From contig JAEYTQ010000420.1 of the NCBI GenBank assembly GCA_023433965.1, positions 1 to 7,275 of the forward strand: a stretch of DNA of 7,275 nt, given 5' to 3'. Position 1 is the first letter of the stretch; every line of letters begins with the position of its first letter. Positions 6,864-7,275 of this stretch are shown here, one piece after another. The notes under the pieces were generated by a model, which was given only the letters and a program-made list of their open reading frames with translations, made no database searches and was not told the origin of the DNA. The stretch is from Pseudomonadota bacterium (GTDB lineage Bacteria > Pseudomonadota > Alphaproteobacteria > Rhizobiales > Xanthobacteraceae). A program made the position numbers and the translations under genes.

Positions 6864-6944
6864 GCAATTGCCGGCCAATAATTCCTTCCACTGTGTGCGC
6901 CAGATCACAGCGGAATCACGCCGCATCGCCTACAAAGATTGGGC

Positions 6945-7028
6945 ATGGCCGCAAACAAGGTAACGGCGGTACGCACAAGGCTGGGAAGACGATCAACAGC
7001 TATGGACTTCGCGAAGCCGTCAGGGTGA
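6945..7028 (+). CDS. Possible 27-residue small protein
   Basis: ATG at 6945 opens a 27-codon frame beginning MAANKVTAVRTRLGRRSTAM and ending at TGA 7026-7028, inside the loop of the terminator hairpin. The peptide is basic (five arginines, two lysines). The ribosome site is weak (GATTGGG directly before the ATG) and codon use is not as biased as in the long genes. No homologue is recognised. It might be a small protein, a leader peptide, or just sequence within a short noncoding transcript. Confidence 0.2.
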   Translation: MAANKVTAVRTRLGRRSTAMDFAKPSG

Positions 7029-7051
7029 AGAACCCGGCGGCTTTTCCTTTT
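7014..7051 (+). terminator. Intrinsic (Rho-independent) terminator
   Basis: AAGCCGTC (7014-7021) pairs with GGCGGCTT (7036-7043), including one G-U pair. After one bulged A, GGG (7023-7025) pairs with CCC (7033-7035), leaving the 7-base loop TGAAGAA. The stem runs into TTTTCCTTTT (7042-7051). The T-run lies only on the + side, so it ends rightward transcripts: either that of the binding protein or a short one starting in the gap. A competing small palindrome CTTCGCGAAG (7007-7016) overlaps the left arm. Confidence 0.75.
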
Positions 7052-7102
7052 GCGGCGAGGGAGCGAACCTGCTTCATCGCCGCGCTTATCCCTGCAGCAG
7101 CT

Positions 7103-7275
7103 CTAATGCCACGTGGTGTCTGCTTCCACGATCACCACCCTGATTTCTGGGTCTTCCGCCGTGTTGCAGGCGCAAGGCATGCCCTCGCCGCAGCGGCAGC
7201 CGCCAAGCTTCTCGCTCCAGACCCGGAGCGGATGGTTCTCGCAGACCCATCCGAGACCCCGGCAGAACGGACAGG
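7103..7275 (-). CDS. Small cysteine-rich protein, 5' end outside the window
   Basis: Only the last 56 codons are present, ending at TAG (7103-7105); the start lies beyond 7275. The visible part opens CPFCRGLGWVCENHP and continues GGCRCGEGMPCACN, giving the cysteine pattern CxxC, C, CxC, CxC, followed by an acidic and hydrophobic tail ending TTWH. Paired cysteines at this density suggest a zinc-binding small protein. Similar short proteins with a CPxCxGLGWVCENHP-like start are, from memory, common hypotheticals in Rhizobiales; their role is unknown to me. The start is probably only a few codons upstream. The gene converges on the terminator-bearing gap and shows no link to the binding protein. 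That it is a real gene rests on the cysteine pattern and codon bias. Confidence 0.75.
   Translation of the reverse strand, partial: CPFCRGLGWVCENHPLRVWSEKLGGCRCGEGMPCACNTAEDPEIRVVIVEADTTWH

Larger units (their letters stand above)
6787..7102. other. Intergenic region after the binding-protein gene
   Basis: This 316-bp gap separates two convergent genes. It holds a 10-bp inverted repeat (6822-6863), an 8-bp palindrome GCAATTGC (6864-6871), a candidate 27-codon ORF (6945-7028) and a strong intrinsic terminator (7014-7051). No tRNA or known RNA family was recognised. Confidence 0.55.

Noticed and set aside
6890..6911. CTGTG...CACAG palindrome resembling a CRP-type site
   Set aside because: The half-site spacing is wrong for TGTGA-N6-TCACA, and no promoter is visible nearby.

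Overview
The window comes from a GC-rich alphaproteobacterium, most likely Bradyrhizobium or a close relative in the Nitrobacteraceae. The evidence is strong G/C third-position bias in every convincing gene, a Tat-exported family-5 solute-binding protein with the N-terminal style common in that group, a LysE-type exporter, and a small cysteine-rich protein of a kind I recall from Rhizobiales genomes. The genus is inferred from overall character, not from a marker gene.

Layout, left to right. 1-322: no recognisable gene; the first ~130 bases look less GC-rich than the rest. 323-1387 (+): ketopantoate-reductase/ApbA-like Rossmann-fold protein with altered active-site residues. 1998-1444 (-): LysE/RhtB-type exporter, convergent with it; the last membrane helix lies in another frame (to 1415), so a frameshift near the C-terminus is likely. 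1999-2193: divergent intergenic region, including a short ORF that overlaps the exporter start by ATGA. 2194-3702 (+): HerA/DUF87-like P-loop ATPase with an in-frame TAA at codon 47, just after the Walker A motif; the remaining ~450 codons are open. 4764-3730 (-): LLM-class flavin-dependent oxidoreductase, convergent with the ATPase gene (27 bp gap). 4765-4998: divergent intergenic region. 4999-6786 (+): Tat-dependent ABC transporter substrate-binding protein of the peptide/nickel type, with no permease or ATPase gene after it. 6787-7102: intergenic, with a 10-bp inverted repeat, a possible 27-codon ORF and a strong intrinsic terminator. 7103-7275 (-): 3' part of a small cysteine-rich protein gene running off the right edge.

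The genes do not form one obvious pathway. Each gene is a single unit, and neighbours are convergent or divergent, so this looks like ordinary accessory chromosome rather than an operon. The only plausible functional pair is the flavin oxidoreductase and the divergent solute-binding protein, which share a 234-bp control region. I see no mobile element, CRISPR array, tRNA or rRNA. The most notable observations are the two lesions in adjacent divergent genes (nonsense in the ATPase, frameshift in the exporter) and the compact small-ORF/terminator unit near 6945-7051. I do not see convincing evidence of a new multi-gene system.
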